From the NCBI GenBank assembly GCA_930367215.1, contig OV884060.1:176959253-177023252 (forward strand): DNA of 64,000 nucleotides. The letters are read 5' to 3'. This stretch comes from Pollenia angustigena (Eukaryota; Arthropoda; Insecta; Diptera; Polleniidae). The first letter of the stretch is position 1; each line of letters begins with the position of its first letter. The position numbers and the translations under genes are program-made. Below the pieces are notes generated by a model. That model was given only the letters and a program-made list of their open reading frames with translations. It was not told the DNA's origin and ran no database searches. Of the stretch, positions 31,596-43,718 are shown piece by piece.

Positions 31596-32957
31596 AGTTA
31601 AATTGCAGAAAATTTATTTTTGTAAAGAATACAACTTAAAATTTCGTTACAAGATTTGCTTCGCTATAAAGAATAACTGCCGTATTCATAAAAAATTAAA
31701 GTGGATTTGAAATGCATTTTAAGAAAAATCTGTATGAAAATTTTGCCTTAAAATACATTTCCAACTTATTTTATTTTTAATGAATACGACAGTTAATGTT
31801 TTAAATATTTCCTGTTAAATTTTCTTGAAAATTTCCCTTTAAAAGTTTTAACATTATCTGCCCCCCATTTCAAACCTTTCAAACAAGACTCTGCTAGTAA
31901 ACCAAAATCTGAACACAAATCTTTTTTCCTTCCAATTAATATTTGTCCATTTTTTCGGTCTATCAAATGTAAGTATGAGGGTTAATTTCTCTATTTATTG
32001 TTGTTGTTGGTGAAACACTTGTGTTCAAAAGTGCTTTCAATTACAATCGAATGCATTTCATATTAAGAACGGTAAACAATGCAAAAATGAGTGAAAGAAT
32101 GAATGACCAAAGATATCTCGTGCCTGCATTTCAGTGACAAGCTTTTAAATATGGGCAGGCAAATGTTTCAAAAGATTTTTAAATTCAAATGTCTACATTC
32201 TGTCTTTTATGGCACGAAATTGAGGGTATTTAAATCTTATGAAATGATTTGATTAAAAACTTAAAATTATTGAATGCTATTAAATGTTTGTCATTAACAC
32301 TAGACAGCTAATTGATAAGAACAAAATTAATTAATTAATTTGATTTAGTTTATTTTGATTAATTTGTTTTGATCAAAGGACAATCTTTACCCCATTAAAT
32401 AACAAGGAATTTAATATCACATTTTTTTATTTTTCTATTGCCTCATGCTAAAACCATAAAATTACTGTAAACTCAAGTTCCTTCTTTTTTTTTTGTTGTT
32501 AAAGAGTGAACAAAAATTTTCTAGAACTGGGAAAAACTTTGTGGTCTTTTCTTAATATTTTTTGGTTATTGTTGTTTTGTTCGATACACTTCAGGTTCTG
32601 GAAGATAAAACCGAAATAACCACAAAAAGAAAAACTTTCGTGTGATAATAACAGAAAAACTTTTACTTTATTTTCCATGAAACATTTTTTTTTTTGTTTG
32701 TTTGTTAAAAGATTTTGTTTAAAACAAAATAAAAAACAAAATAAAGTTTTGTTTTTCCTTTTTTATTGCGTTTTTGTTTTTTGTTATTGTAATAAGCTCT
32801 GTGGAATCTCTCATGGCCATTCAAATGTGTCCATTCAAGGGAGTTGTGCTTCTAAAAGATCTCAAATGTTTTCGTTTAGAACGCTGCCGTGACCAGGTGT
32901 AGTCGATAGGGTTTGTGCGCTTAAGAAAGGTGTCCGTTAAATAAGATTACACTGTAT
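31596..32957. other. Gene-free AT-rich stretch
   Basis: No gene recognised. Frame 32677-32892 is Phe/Lys-rich low complexity. Confidence 0.4.
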
Positions 32958-33217
32958 ACATATCTGTGGCATTTTGACAAAATATCTTAAGTCAAATTCA
33001 AAAAGTTGAACAAATTGTCATAAAAAATCATACCAATTTTCATTCAAAAATCATTTGTTTCATGTTTTGAAAATTTTGTATTACAAACGAATTTTTTTTT
33101 TAATATTGATTTATTTTATTATTTAATAAAAATAATTTTTTCACAGAGATTTTTTTAAAAACTTTTTTGCTTTCTTATCTCGACTTAAGATGTTTTGTCA
33201 AATAGTCACAGACATAT
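32958..33217. mobile_element. Small TIR element (TTTTGACAAAA-type ends)
   Basis: Arms at 32958-32993 and about 33181-33217 share ATCTTAAGTC, TTTGACAAAA and CTGTG blocks in inverted order. No coding capacity; target duplication not found. Confidence 0.5.
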
Positions 33218-33353
33218 TTTTATTGGGTTATAGGGGAATGGAGGGTGTAATTGTTATGAAAGTAACCAAAAAATCTTTCAATATTTTTTCTTTTTTCTGT
33301 TAGGACCAGCACTCAGGGGATGACCCCTACTAATGCATTGCATTGTGTTAGAA

Positions 33354-34600
33354 CTAGGAAAATAGGTTGTGGGAAGGACGATAGAGAGAGTAGTGTTTGT
33401 GAACATTCGATTTGAACTTAATCATGTTGTAAGTGAGAGGGAAGACTTCTGCTGGAAGGTTATTCCACATACGAACAGTCCGGGAAAAAAACGAATTTTC
33501 TCTGTAATGCGTTGTACGATTCACCTGCCAATCGACTACATAAGGATGGGCTCTTGAGGAAAAACGTGTATTGCGAACAAACGTACGGGTTTCGGGAACC
33601 AGATCCCTAATTTCGTCAGAACACATCCCATTGTAGTAACGATACAACAGGCAAATACAACCCACATTGCGACGGTGCTCAAGGGAGTCAATAGAATTGG
33701 ATACCCTACTGTCACCAATGAGAACCTTTGCCCTCTCCTGCACGCGGTCGAGAAGCTCCAAAATAGACTTTGAAGCACCGGCCCACACATGACAGTTGTA
33801 TTCCATATGCGGTCGGATATTGGTGGTATAAATAGTAAGGAGATCAGATGGAGTGAAGTATATCTTACACCGTCTTAGAAAACCGAGGCATTTGAATGCT
33901 TCTTTCGACACCTTGAATATATGTTCTGTCCATCGGACATCACATTGTATCCTCATGACCAGAACATCAAGAGATTCTGATTCCTCAATAATTATACCAC
34001 CCATATATACAGATGGGGCACCCTGATTTGTCGCGCGTTTATGCGTTAGCACGCAACATTCCGAGACTATGGCAAGGTCTCGGCCAAGCACCGACATCAG
34101 ATACGCTTGGTCTGCATTCGAATGAGTACGAATGGCAAAGGTTGCAGTCATCTGCAAAAGAGTAGATAGGGTTGGAAGTTTGACAAAGGAGGTCATTCAG
34201 AAAGATAAGAAATAGAGTAGGAGAAAGAACGGAGCCTCGCGGCACCCCTGAATGAATCTTGAAATCGTTTGACGAAACCCCATCTATAACAACTCGTATA
34301 GTGCGATCTCTGAGAAAACTCGATATAAATCGAGAGAAATTATCACTGACACCAAATGCAGCAAGTTTTGAGAAGAGTGCACCATGCCAGACTCTGTCAA
34401 ACGCCTTGGAAATATCTAAAGCAATTACCTTACTTTCGCCAAAATGGTGAATGGAATGGCACCATTTTTCCGATAACAGAGCTAGTAAGTCTCCAGTAGA
34501 GCGACCTCTACGAAAGCCATACTGGCGGTCGCTTAGTAGGTAGTTTGACTCTAAATATTTCACAAGATGGTAATTTGCCACACTCTCCATAACTTATGAT
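33354..34600 (-). pseudogene. 5'-truncated, frameshifted Jockey-type LINE
   Basis: Minus-strand reverse transcriptase of a non-LTR retrotransposon. The first frame (34590-34039) has the RQYGFRRGRSTGD block, DISKAFDRVWH (motif A), HSGVPRGSVLSPTLF (motif B) and the active site FADD at 34147-34158. Just after it a one-base shift moves reading to the second frame (to 33354) with AFKCLGFLRRC, YTTNIRPHMEYNCHVWAGAS and FFSRTVRMWNNLP, the usual C-terminal end. The 5' edge at about 34600 cuts inside the reverse transcriptase, as expected for incomplete target-primed copying. A short stretch after FADD is missing. A-rich sequence (minus strand) near 33274-33302 may be the tail. Confidence 0.9.
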
Positions 34601-35529
34601 ACAATTAATAATTTTTTGTTGCTTCAGCACTTAAGAGCGTCTAAGAAAACAAATTTTATAAACAGGGTTTCCATGTATAAAAACAACAACCCCATTTTGA
34701 TCCCTAGCAGTATTTAAGACCGGTCCGGGAATAAATATCCTGTACCTAATAATTAATTTGAATATTAGTTTGTACTCTAAACTTCTATTCTTCTATTACT
34801 TCCTTACTATGGCAAACAGGCATGACTTAAAAAGAAAAATTAAAAGTTGACCTTTCCAAAGGTAAACATTTTTGGTACTTTTTAATCAATTCCATTTAGG
34901 ACGCAAGATTTAAAAAGATTTTATTTATTTTTATGATTATGCTGCCACCAGGGACATAGATTTATAAAATTTTAACCTTTAAGGGCAGAACTTATGGTAC
35001 TTTTTGTGAACAAGTGTTTTAAGAACATGATGCAATCTTAAACCATCAATTTTGTTTGTATGAATTTCCACAATTTCGTCAACATGTCATAAAAAGTGCA
35101 TTTTGAAAGTCGCGTTTTTATTAGTTAAAAGTGGGTAAAAACGTAAATTTTAGGTACTTTTTATTTAACCTATTTGTCTAAATTTACACGTTTCATCTTT
35201 TGATGCTCAACTTCTTTTCAATTCCCTTTTAAAGATGCCAACATAATCACACGCAGCAATCGGTTTCAACTTTTTTCGGTTCAAAACAACAACAATTTCA
35301 TTAACAGCGAATCAAAGAGAAAAAGAAAAGAAAAAAATTACATGCAGCCATTTCTGGCATATACCAACGAATAAAAACACAAAGCGTACTGACCGAGTAC
35401 AGGCATCTCTGTACTAACCCCCTTTCTTCTTTCTTCTCTCACCTAAAAACATAAGAGTTGAGCATCAAAAGATGAAACGTGTGAAAGTAGACTTTTTACT
35501 GCAAGAGTTGAAAGTCTATTTTATTGTAT
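34601..35529. other. Gene-free AT-rich stretch
   Basis: No gene recognised. A 22-bp sequence around ACACGTTTCATCTTTTGATG (35186) is inverted at 35463-35482, suggesting an undefined foldback between them. Confidence 0.4.
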
Positions 35530-35537
35530 GTTTAAAG

Positions 35538-36198
35538 CTGTGTTCGAAAATAAGCAGCACATTTTTTAGCGTTCGGCTCACACACCCATGAACGATATCT
35601 TTTTTTAGTGATTGTGTAGACGAACACAACTCTTAATACCGTTCGCAACTATTTTCAAGAAAGAGCCAAACATTATATAATGTTCTGCTCTTCGTTGAAA
35701 AACAGAACAATTGTAGTGATACTGTATGCAAACATTATATTTTAATGATCTATAATGTTTCTTTTTTACATTGATAAAGAAATGAACAAAAAAAATATTT
35801 TAGCAACGACCGCACCGAGAACAGTTTGTGTGTGTATTGTGTATATGTTTTGCTTGTGTAAAATTATTTTGCTGGCTTTTTGCTTTTTTTTTCTTATGTG
35901 TATTTTGTTTTTGTAAAAAATGTTTGGTTTTTTTTACCAGCCAAAAGGGACGAACATAATTGAACCGAACCGAACACAATGAAGTTTGTGGATAAAAAAA
36001 ACCGAACGGAATTAAATGTTCTCATGTTTTTGTTGAGTTTGATAAAAACCGTATTATTTTTGTGTTCGAAAGATACCAAACAGGGAAACGTTATTTTTTT
36101 AATGATTTTCAATACAAACACTATCAGCGTTTGTGTTTTCCACATTCTACCGAACCGAACACTAAGAAGCGTTATTTAGTGTTTATTTTCGAACACTG
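35538..36198. mobile_element. hAT MITE family C, copy 1
   Basis: 661 bp; right end complement CAGTGTTCGAAAATAAAC, left end CTGTGTTCGAAAATAAG; flanking 8-mers GTTTAAAG (35530-35537) and GTTTGAAG (36199-36206). ACCGAACCGAAC motifs recur near the right end. Related copies are 51218-52948 and 62570-63390. Confidence 0.8.
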
Positions 36199-36466
36199 GT
36201 TTGAAGTATCACCAGGGACATAGATATAAAAACTATATGCATAAAGCGTCAGAATATGATTAAAATTCGTAAATTTGGTACTTTTTTAAAACACGTTTCT
36301 TTTTCAAAATAACTTGTGCAAACTAGAAACCTTCAAATCGTCACATAAAATGAAAAATAACGTAACAACACTTATTTAAAGATAACAGGAGAAACCTTTA
36401 CAAAATCTATTATTTACTTGGCGCTTGCATTATTTCTTTAATAAAGTAGCCATTTTTAGTGAACAT
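36199..36466. other. Short gene-free spacer
   Basis: Nothing recognised. Confidence 0.4.
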
Positions 36467-36467
36467 G

Positions 36468-37044
36468 TCGAGTAGACTGGTCGCATTTTTTTTTTTTTAA
36501 TTTAATTGGTGGCGCTGCTTAAAATATGAGGTTTGGTGTAAGAAATCATGATCTAATTTTTCAGGTCAATCCGACGGTGCCTAGCCTAGTAAATTTTATT
36601 GCGTAATTTCGGTTTTTTTTTAGTTTTTCAATAAGCTAAAGCGTTTTTGAGTTGCGCGAACATATGTTAATCTATCTATACAATATATAATTTCTTAGTA
36701 TATCAGGATGTTTGCATGTATGTCCTATTCTTTTCGCAACTTTCTGAAGCCATCTGATGACATAGGAAGCTGAAATTTGGCACACTTGAAGTACTTTCTC
36801 TTCGGAAGATCGTAACGAAGCCATATTTTTTCTTTTCAACTAGTATAACTATAAAGATCTGATAGAAAATATGTTTTTTTATAATATGGGGAACTTTGGG
36901 CCCCACCCGGCACGGCTAGGCTCCGTCGGATTGACCTGAAAAATTAGATCATGATATCTTACACCAAACCTCATATTTTAAGCAGCGCAAACAATTAAAT
37001 TAAAAAAAAAAATCCCATACAAGATGCGACCAGTCTAATGTCGA
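36468..37044. mobile_element. Long-TIR element
   Basis: Arms of about 130 bp at 36468-36597 and 36915-37044 share TAGACTGGTCGCAT, AAAATATGAGGTTTGGTGTA and TTCAGGTCAATCCGACGG in inverted order. The centre is non-coding. A frame at 36703-36906 has no recognised domain. Confidence 0.7.
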
Positions 37045-37050
37045 GCCTTA

Positions 37051-37288
37051 ACCGCGAAAATAACGTAAGCGACATGATTTTAAATTTTCTTTTTTTTAAT
37101 AAATGACTTAATTGGCAACACTTCCATCATCTCCTAAAATGTCATGGTCAAATAAGGTACCGTTACGATTTTATAGCAAGAACAATTTTATTGTAAGCGA
37201 CAAATTTCATACAAAATTTATATTAAATAAAATAAAAAAGCTCTCTCCTGTAAAATTTGATTTTTGGTGCTTACGTTATTTTCGCGGT
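37051..37288. mobile_element. TA-flanked MITE family D, intact copy
   Basis: Perfect inverted ends ACCGCGAAAATAACGTAAGC, flanked by TA at 37049-37050 and 37289-37290. 238 bp, non-coding. It lies within a few bases of the long-TIR element's right end. An older copy is at about 38245-38525. Confidence 0.85.
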
Positions 37289-38244
37289 TAGGGGTCGATG
37301 TAGTTAATTAAAACGAAAAAAAATCATTAAAAAAGTCCATTTCGAATTTTTTGATGATATGTTCTTTTGCATTTCAGGTGACGATATGTTCTTTACCATA
37401 AATGCAGAAAGCATATAAAGTAGATTTAGGGGGTAAAACAGGATATAACTTTGTACTTTTGGTACTTTCTTTAAAGAAGTTTTTTTTCAAAATAATTTTG
37501 AACATAAACGCAGCCAGCAAATAAAGTACATTTTAGGGGCAGAACAGGATATAAATTCGTAAATTTTTTAAACACTGTTTTTTCAAAATAATTTTATACA
37601 AACCTTTAATCTTTGACATAAAGACGTCAATAAAAAAAAAGTACATTTAAGGAGCAAGCAGGGTAAAAGTGCGTACTTTTTGTAGTTTTTGTAAACACGT
37701 TTTCTAAATTATTTTGCCCAAACTTAAAGTAAGCAAAAAGGGGAATTTAAGTGTTCTTTAAGATAAGCAGCTTTTGGTACTTTTGTAAAAATTACTTTTT
37801 TTCTAATAATTTTACGGAAACAAGAAAATGGGGATGCCAGTTTAAGGCAAAAGTAATGTACTTTACATAAGAGTTACGTAGAATAAAAATACTCCATAAT
37901 AGAACGAACGAGTAAAAATGGAATATTTTTACAAAATATGACTTCAAAATACGTTTAAACCCATGAATCAAAGAAACAAGGTTGCGCATTGCGCTGGTCC
38001 GTTTTTTTTTGTGTGTGACGAAGAAATGGAATTTCTGTATGTGCATTTGCGTGTGTCTTACATTTTTACAACAAACACTCGTTTGCAGTCTACGATAACG
38101 TAGATGCGCAGTGGAAACTTTTTTGTACGGCAGATTGCGCAATCTTGTTTTTTTTTTTTTTTTTTGATTCATGGTATAAACAGACTTGAATACTTTGAAG
38201 CAAATATAATCATTATAGTCGATCAAGGGCATTAATAAATTTAC
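37289..38244. other. Gene-free AT-rich stretch
   Basis: No gene recognised. Loosely repeated TTTTGGTACTTT and TTTTCAAAATAATTTT phrases at 37450-37800 suggest decayed tandem repeats. The 146-codon minus frame at 37792-38232 is Lys-rich with no domain. Confidence 0.4.
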
Positions 38245-38525
38245 TATATCGACCCATTAAAGCAAAAAAAAGCTTAAGCGACAAAAACACAATTTTACAG
38301 GAGGAGCCTTTTTTAATTTTATTTCATAAAAATTTTGTATGAAGAATGTCGCTTAAGATAAAATTGTTTTTGCTATAAAATCTATTGATATTGATATAAA
38401 ATCGTAACATTATCTTATGTGATAATGACATTTTAGGAGATTAGGCAAGTGTTGCCAATCAATTCACTTATTAAAAAAAAAACGAAAATTAAAAATTATG
38501 TTGCTTACGCTATTTTTGCCAAAAT
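38245..38525. mobile_element. MITE family D, decayed copy
   Basis: In the reverse orientation it follows 37051-37288 along its whole length (ACAGGAGGAGCC, TTTTGTATGAA, GACATTTTAGGAGAT, AAGTGTTGCCAAT), with many substitutions and worn ends. Confidence 0.7.
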
Positions 38526-38960
38526 AATCACATATTTTGGCTTTCTTGCTATAATATTTTCATAAAGAGTTTAAAACAGGTGTCCGAAATATATGGAAAT
38601 TTTTTTTCTTTAGAACCTACTGTGTCATCACAGCTTCCCCATGTATTAATAGTTCGTGACAACCCTAAAATTTTTACTTTTTTGCCAGGGTTGTTGTCTT
38701 CAAGGCACTATGGGCAAAACTCAACTAACCGAATCTAACCCTGAACTAAATGTTTCCTAGCCCAAAGAAAGAAGTCATTTAAATTTATTGCAAATCAGTG
38801 CAAGATATCATCTATTGTCCACATAAGAACTCCTTCTGAAATACATCTTAAAGCAACTCGGCGACATGTTGTTAAACAAGGTCAAGCTAGTTTAAAGTTA
38901 CTGAGAAAGGAATTAGTGACCTTACCTCCAATACCATGTGACCATTTTATTACCCTTTCT
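38526..38960. other. Gene-free stretch
   Basis: No gene or element recognised. Confidence 0.4.
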
Positions 38961-38968
38961 CTCTAAAG

Positions 38969-39167
38969 CAGTGATAACCAAGCTCCGAACGCACGCACAC
39001 AAATATATTATGTGCTTGTGTGCAGTCGCAAACAGAAGCTGTGGTCGCTAATAGACTGATGTTTTGAAACAAACAAAGTTGTTGTATACATGTGAATTGC
39101 CGACCGTATCTGTGTAAAAAAATACGATTATTGACTGCTTTGCGAGGCTATGGAGTGGGTATCACTG
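38969..39167. mobile_element. Small hAT MITE, perfect target duplication
   Basis: 199 bp, ends CAGTGATAACCA and (complement) CAGTGATACCCA; perfect 8-bp duplication CTCTAAAG at 38961-38968 and 39168-39175. Non-coding, GC-richer than its flanks. Confidence 0.9.
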
Positions 39168-39175
39168 CTCTAAAG

Positions 39176-40617
39176 AGACCAAAAATTTCCTCGATTTTGG
39201 TTTTTTGTTTATTTAAATCTACAAATTTAAAAAAAAATAAATCTAACAAATTCAAAGCCTCAAAACCATAAAGGCATTATTGAGTTCTATCAGGTTTTAA
39301 ACATTTATATAAAAATATATTTTTCAAAACTCTTTACTATAAATCTCTGAATACATTTAAGTTCAAAATTTAATGTGAGTATCAGGAGCTGGCAACAATA
39401 AACATTTCGAAAATCTAAAGATTATTTTCCCTTAATTATTATTCAACTCTAAAAATTTCATCGAATTTGCTAGCAAAACTTAATTTTCATTAAATATTTA
39501 AAGCATCAAAACATATTTATCCATATCAAGCGTAATCGCATTTGTCCATTTAATGTTTGAATTGAGAGATAAAACTATCTTGACTTTAATTAACTTTACC
39601 ATAGAAAACACTTAAATGTCTTTTTCAAAATATTGTTCTTAGTTGGCTTCTTGTTTATCCTCTTAAAATTTTATTTTTGGGAAAGAAAAGTTGTTCCTGT
39701 TCATTTCTCAATTCATTCGTTTTTCTTTTATTTTCGTCTATTTTGAAAGTTGAATTCCTTTTGCTGGTCTTAGAAAGACGATAAAATTAAGTTTAAATAC
39801 AGGTAAACAAGTAGGAATACATGAAATCATGATTACACAGAGAGAAATTGCAAAAAAAAAATACATTGACTAGCAGGGTTAGAAAGAAAAAAAGCTCTTA
39901 AAAAGTTTTTAACTTGTATTTAAAAAATTATTTTTTAATTTCTTGTTGAAAACAAGAGGATGCAATTTTTCTCTTGGTGTTTTCTTCAGCCAACAAATTT
40001 AGGGATAAGAAAATGTTTTTCTTAGTGCCTGTTTCAACTGAAGTAATTTAACTTATAAACACTTAATAGACAAAATACTTGAAATCTGTGTACGTGAAAC
40101 AATATAATTTTTCGAAATCTTGAACAAAGATTTTTTAACGGAAGAATTTTTTAACGCTTTTTTGCCTACGAAACTTAAACAAAGGGAATATTTACAGAAA
40201 GTATTAATTAAATCAGTTTTAATCGGAAATTGCAACAAACTAAAGTTTTTGCAAACAAATTTAAATATTGAAAAGTTTTTTGGATATTAGCATTTAATGT
40301 CAGTCTTTGTTAAAAGTATATTCTGGTAATAATAAAGAAATTCAGTCAATTGTGATGACTAAAATGAATCATATTTAAGAAATAAAGAAAGTGGATATAA
40401 ATAATACTTTTGCTTACGTTGAAAATGCTATAATGGGCTGCACCGATACTTTAGTACATTTAAGTAAAAATTAGAAAAATATTTACATATTGGCCGAATG
40501 GATGAATCTAATAAAACTTTGCACAATCATTAAACCCTTCACCACAGGTGCAAAGCGTAAATCTAAGTTTATCATTCCGTTTGTAATTTCTACAATATTG
40601 CTCTTAGACCCTATAAA

Positions 40618-40618
<1 letters not shown>
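39176..40618. other. Gene-free AT-rich stretch
   Basis: No gene or element recognised; small frames are Lys/Phe-rich. Confidence 0.4.

Positions 40619-40657
<39 letters not shown>
40619..40657. repeat. (TA)n microsatellite, left part
   Basis: A TA run that continues at 42504-42528 on the other side of the hAT element inserted in it. Confidence 0.9.
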
Positions 40658-40660
<3 letters not shown>

Positions 40661-42503
40661 GCGCGGATCCAGCTTGAGCCTTAGGGGGGGGAAATTTTTA
40701 ATGATACAAAAAAAAATTTGTTTTTAAAAGTTTATTAAAAGCAATTTGTGTATATTATATTAAAAAAACTCAACAATAAGGTTAAATAAAATATTCAATA
40801 TAAATTAAAATAAACTAATCTTTTTAAATAAGCAATTTATGATTTCCTTGTGAGGCAAATTTAGATAGTACAGTCTATGTTCAGTTTGTCATTGTTGATC
40901 TGAGCCATGTTTTTATTCGACGAAGGGTAGGAAATAACCTCTCGCTCGTAGCATTACTGACGAGCATTGAAACGAAAATTTGAAATATTTTTCTTAGATT
41001 TGGGTAGATATCTTCATAACAGTTTATTAAAGCATATACAACGTTATCTGATAGATTTTAGATTTCCATGTTTGTTGCCAATGCTACAGTTCAGGCTCAA
41101 GTTTAGATGTTAGTAGGTGTTTATCTCGAGTTGTGGTTTTAAAAGTTTTATATCTGTATATGACTTGATTACACTTTGAGTAGAAGTTTTGGTATGTTCA
41201 ATACATTAAAGATATCTTTTGGAAAGGTGTTTTGCGATCTTCTAAAATAAATTCAATAAGAGAATGAAACCTACAACTCGGTAGAAATCTTCAACATTTT
41301 GGATGTGATTATTTTGTTCAAATCTTGTTTTTTAGGTTGGAACCTCGATTTGAACGCAAATCACTTTAACTTTTTTAAAAATCACTTTAAATTGTTCTTC
41401 GGCTTTATTTCTTTTTTCTTCAAGGCACATGATCAAAGTTTTGATAAGGCTTGATCCTTTTTGAAGATCTATATCGTGCTTTTGTTAAATGCAACTAAGC
41501 GGCTGTGTTACAATAAGTATCACACTTAATAGGTTTATTCCGCAAATAAATTCAAAAGTTCTAAGTGAGTTCCTTAATATAAGGCTCTTGATGAAGTATT
41601 ACCTTTCCACTCAGATATTTTTTCCAAAGCTTCTACTATATGATGTACACTTGTTGCAAAGTGTAAAGCTGAGTCGTGACGGTCCACCCATCTTGTCTCG
41701 CATAATGTAGAGAGTTTGTCTCCCAAATACTTTACTAAGAACGTGTTTTGCCTGATTTACGGGAAATAGCAAGGCGTTTGTTTCGCATTTGTCGCGGTTT
41801 CCAGAATTTTTTACAGCTCCATTTTCTGCTGACATCAAACGACACCCATCAGTTCCAACTCCTATACAATTTTTTAGGTCAAGACTAAAATTTGTCAAAG
41901 TTTTAAGAACTGTTGATGATAGTGCCATCGCATCAATTGACACATCAGCGTCATTATCAATATCCTGTGAAGGCTCTTCAAATGCTTTTACAACAAAGCC
42001 AAAACAATTCTTGCCTAACAACTTTTTGTTGTATGGTGAAATATCTTAAATGTAAGGAAATCTGGCTTTCCCCGACAAATCCGTGCTTTCGTCAAAAATT
42101 ATCGAATAGAATTTTGATTCATATAACACATTAATATAAACATAAAAATTGCAAATACCAAGGCTTTTTAATAATTCAACCGCATTTTCAAGTCAAACGT
42201 TTACTCTTTGGTTATACATAGATGGCACCTGCTGTATAAGTATTTGAATACAGTAAACTAGATGTTTCATTGAAAATATCTAATAAATAACTATTAGGAT
42301 GAAGATTTGGATATTTATTGAAAATTTCGTTAGAGATTCAATAAAAAAACAAAAAAAAAACTTGCTGGGATTTCCAAAAATTTTGTACATTAAAAAAAGA
42401 TAATATTAATGGGAACTCTTGTATTATCGAAATAAACAAAACATATTTTTATAATTTACGGGGGGGAAATTTCCTTATTTCACCCCCCCTGAATCCGCGC
42501 CTG
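40658..42503 (-). mobile_element. hAT element (CAGGCGCGGATCCAG ends) in a (TA)n tract
   Basis: 1846 bp, ends CAGGCGCGGATCCAG and (complement) CAGGCGCGGATTCAG, G/C runs just inside both ends. The flanking 8-mers are ATATATAT on both sides, consistent with a hAT duplication but not independent proof in a TA repeat. The ends resemble the Tip100/Zaphod type. It carries a broken transposase on the minus strand. Confidence 0.85.
40890..42130 (-). pseudogene. hAT transposase relic
   Basis: Minus-strand reading. Near 42120-42050 it gives FYSIIFDESTDLSGKARFPY, a catalytic-core segment with DEST, then a stop. The 137-codon piece 42021-41611 contains IGVGTDGCRLMSAENGAV, the next core block. Frameshifts and stops follow. 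Near 40985-40900 the C-terminal dimerisation motif appears as VSNATSERLFPTLRRIKTWL. The N-terminal zinc finger is not seen. The order fits the DUF4371-bearing hAT transposases. Non-functional. Confidence 0.8.
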
Positions 42504-42544
42504 ATATATATATATATATATATATATTCCGTATATGTCTATAT

Positions 42545-43718
42545 AAAGGTTGGTTATATTTTAAGGGCCGATGTTGCATGTGAACCCCATTTAAACGTCA
42601 AGTTTTTTTCTGCATTTCATTTGACATTTCTCAATTTCAGACTAACTCAATTTGAACCATGTAAAGATACACAATCGAGCAACGCGTTAAAGTTATTCAG
42701 GCTCATTATGAAAATAGGCGTTCAAATCAAAATGCATATCGAGAACTTCTTGATTTTTTCGGTCAATTTAATCGTCCAAATGTGCGTACGATCGGAAAAA
42801 TCGTGCAAAAGTTTTAGCAAACCGGGTCTGTAGGAGATCTGAAAACACCAGTGCATGCTCGTACTGCAGAAATTATTGCTGCTGTTCGCGATAGTGTGGC
42901 TGAAGAACCGTCCACCTCAACTCGTCGTCGTGCCCAACTGTTGCACCTCTCACGCTCGTCGTTGATGAGCATTATGTATAAAGACTTGCATTTACACGCT
43001 TACAAGATGCAATTAATTCAAGAAGTAAAGCCTCTTGACCATTCCAAACGTCATCAATGGTCAGAATGGTGACAAGAAATGCCAACAGGGTAGTGATGAG
43101 GCACATTTTCACCTCAGTGGATTCGTCAATAAGCCGAATTGCCGCATTTGGGCGAATGATAATCCAAGAGTGATTGTCGAAAACCCAATGCACCAGCAAA
43201 ATGTGACTTTTTGGTGCGGTTTATGGGCTGGCGGCATCATCGGGCCGTATTCTGTGAATGGTTTTGGTTATCGTGAGATGATAACAAACTTTTTATGGCC
43301 CGAATTGGAATATATGGATGTGGGCAATATGTGGTTTCAACAGGCCCGACAAATTCAATGGCCGTGTTATCTCAAGTGGTGGCGATGTCAATTAGCCGCC
43401 AAGATCATGTGATTTGACACCGTTGGACTTCTTTCTTTGGGGTTATTTGAAAGAAAAGGTGTACTTCGATAAGCCACCAACAATTCAAGAGCTAAAGGAT
43501 GAGATAATTCGGCACATTAACGGTATACAACCTCAATTATGCCTTAGCGTCATCGAAATTTGGACCATCGGATGGAGGTGTGCCGCCGAGGTTGGCCGAT
43601 ATTTTGTTCCATACATAAATGAAACATACCAATATTGTCATAATAAAAAGAAATGAAAATAATTTCCTAAATAATTTGTGTTTTATTCAAAATCAACATC
43701 GGCCCTTAACCACCCTTT
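42545..43718 (+). mobile_element. Tc1/mariner-superfamily element, defective
   Basis: Inverted ends share GGGTGGTTAAGGGCCGATG (right, complement); the left end reads AAGGTTGGTTA, a 7-bp insert, then AAGGGCCGATGTTG. TA-rich flanks fit a TA target. It contains the transposase relic 42658-43656. Confidence 0.75.
42658..43656 (+). pseudogene. Mariner-like transposase relic
   Basis: The usual start is lost: ATG is followed at once by TAA. Then IEQRVKVIQAHYENRRSN and YRELLDFFGQFNRPNV (first helix-turn-helix region), an internal TAG, and RTAEIIAAVRDSVAEEPSTS (second region) in one frame to about 43072. The catalytic part at 43035-43412 keeps SDEAHFHLSGFVNK (first Asp), and IGPYSVNGFGYREMI, WPELEYMDVGNMWFQQ; the second Asp block that should follow WFQQ is deleted. 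After a frame change, CDLTPLDFFLWGYLKEKV carries the third Asp. Dead copy. A shorter family member is at 31109-31595. Confidence 0.85.

Noticed and set aside
37792..38232. 146-codon minus-strand gene
   Set aside because: Lys-rich, AT-driven composition, no domain, and it ends beside a MITE.
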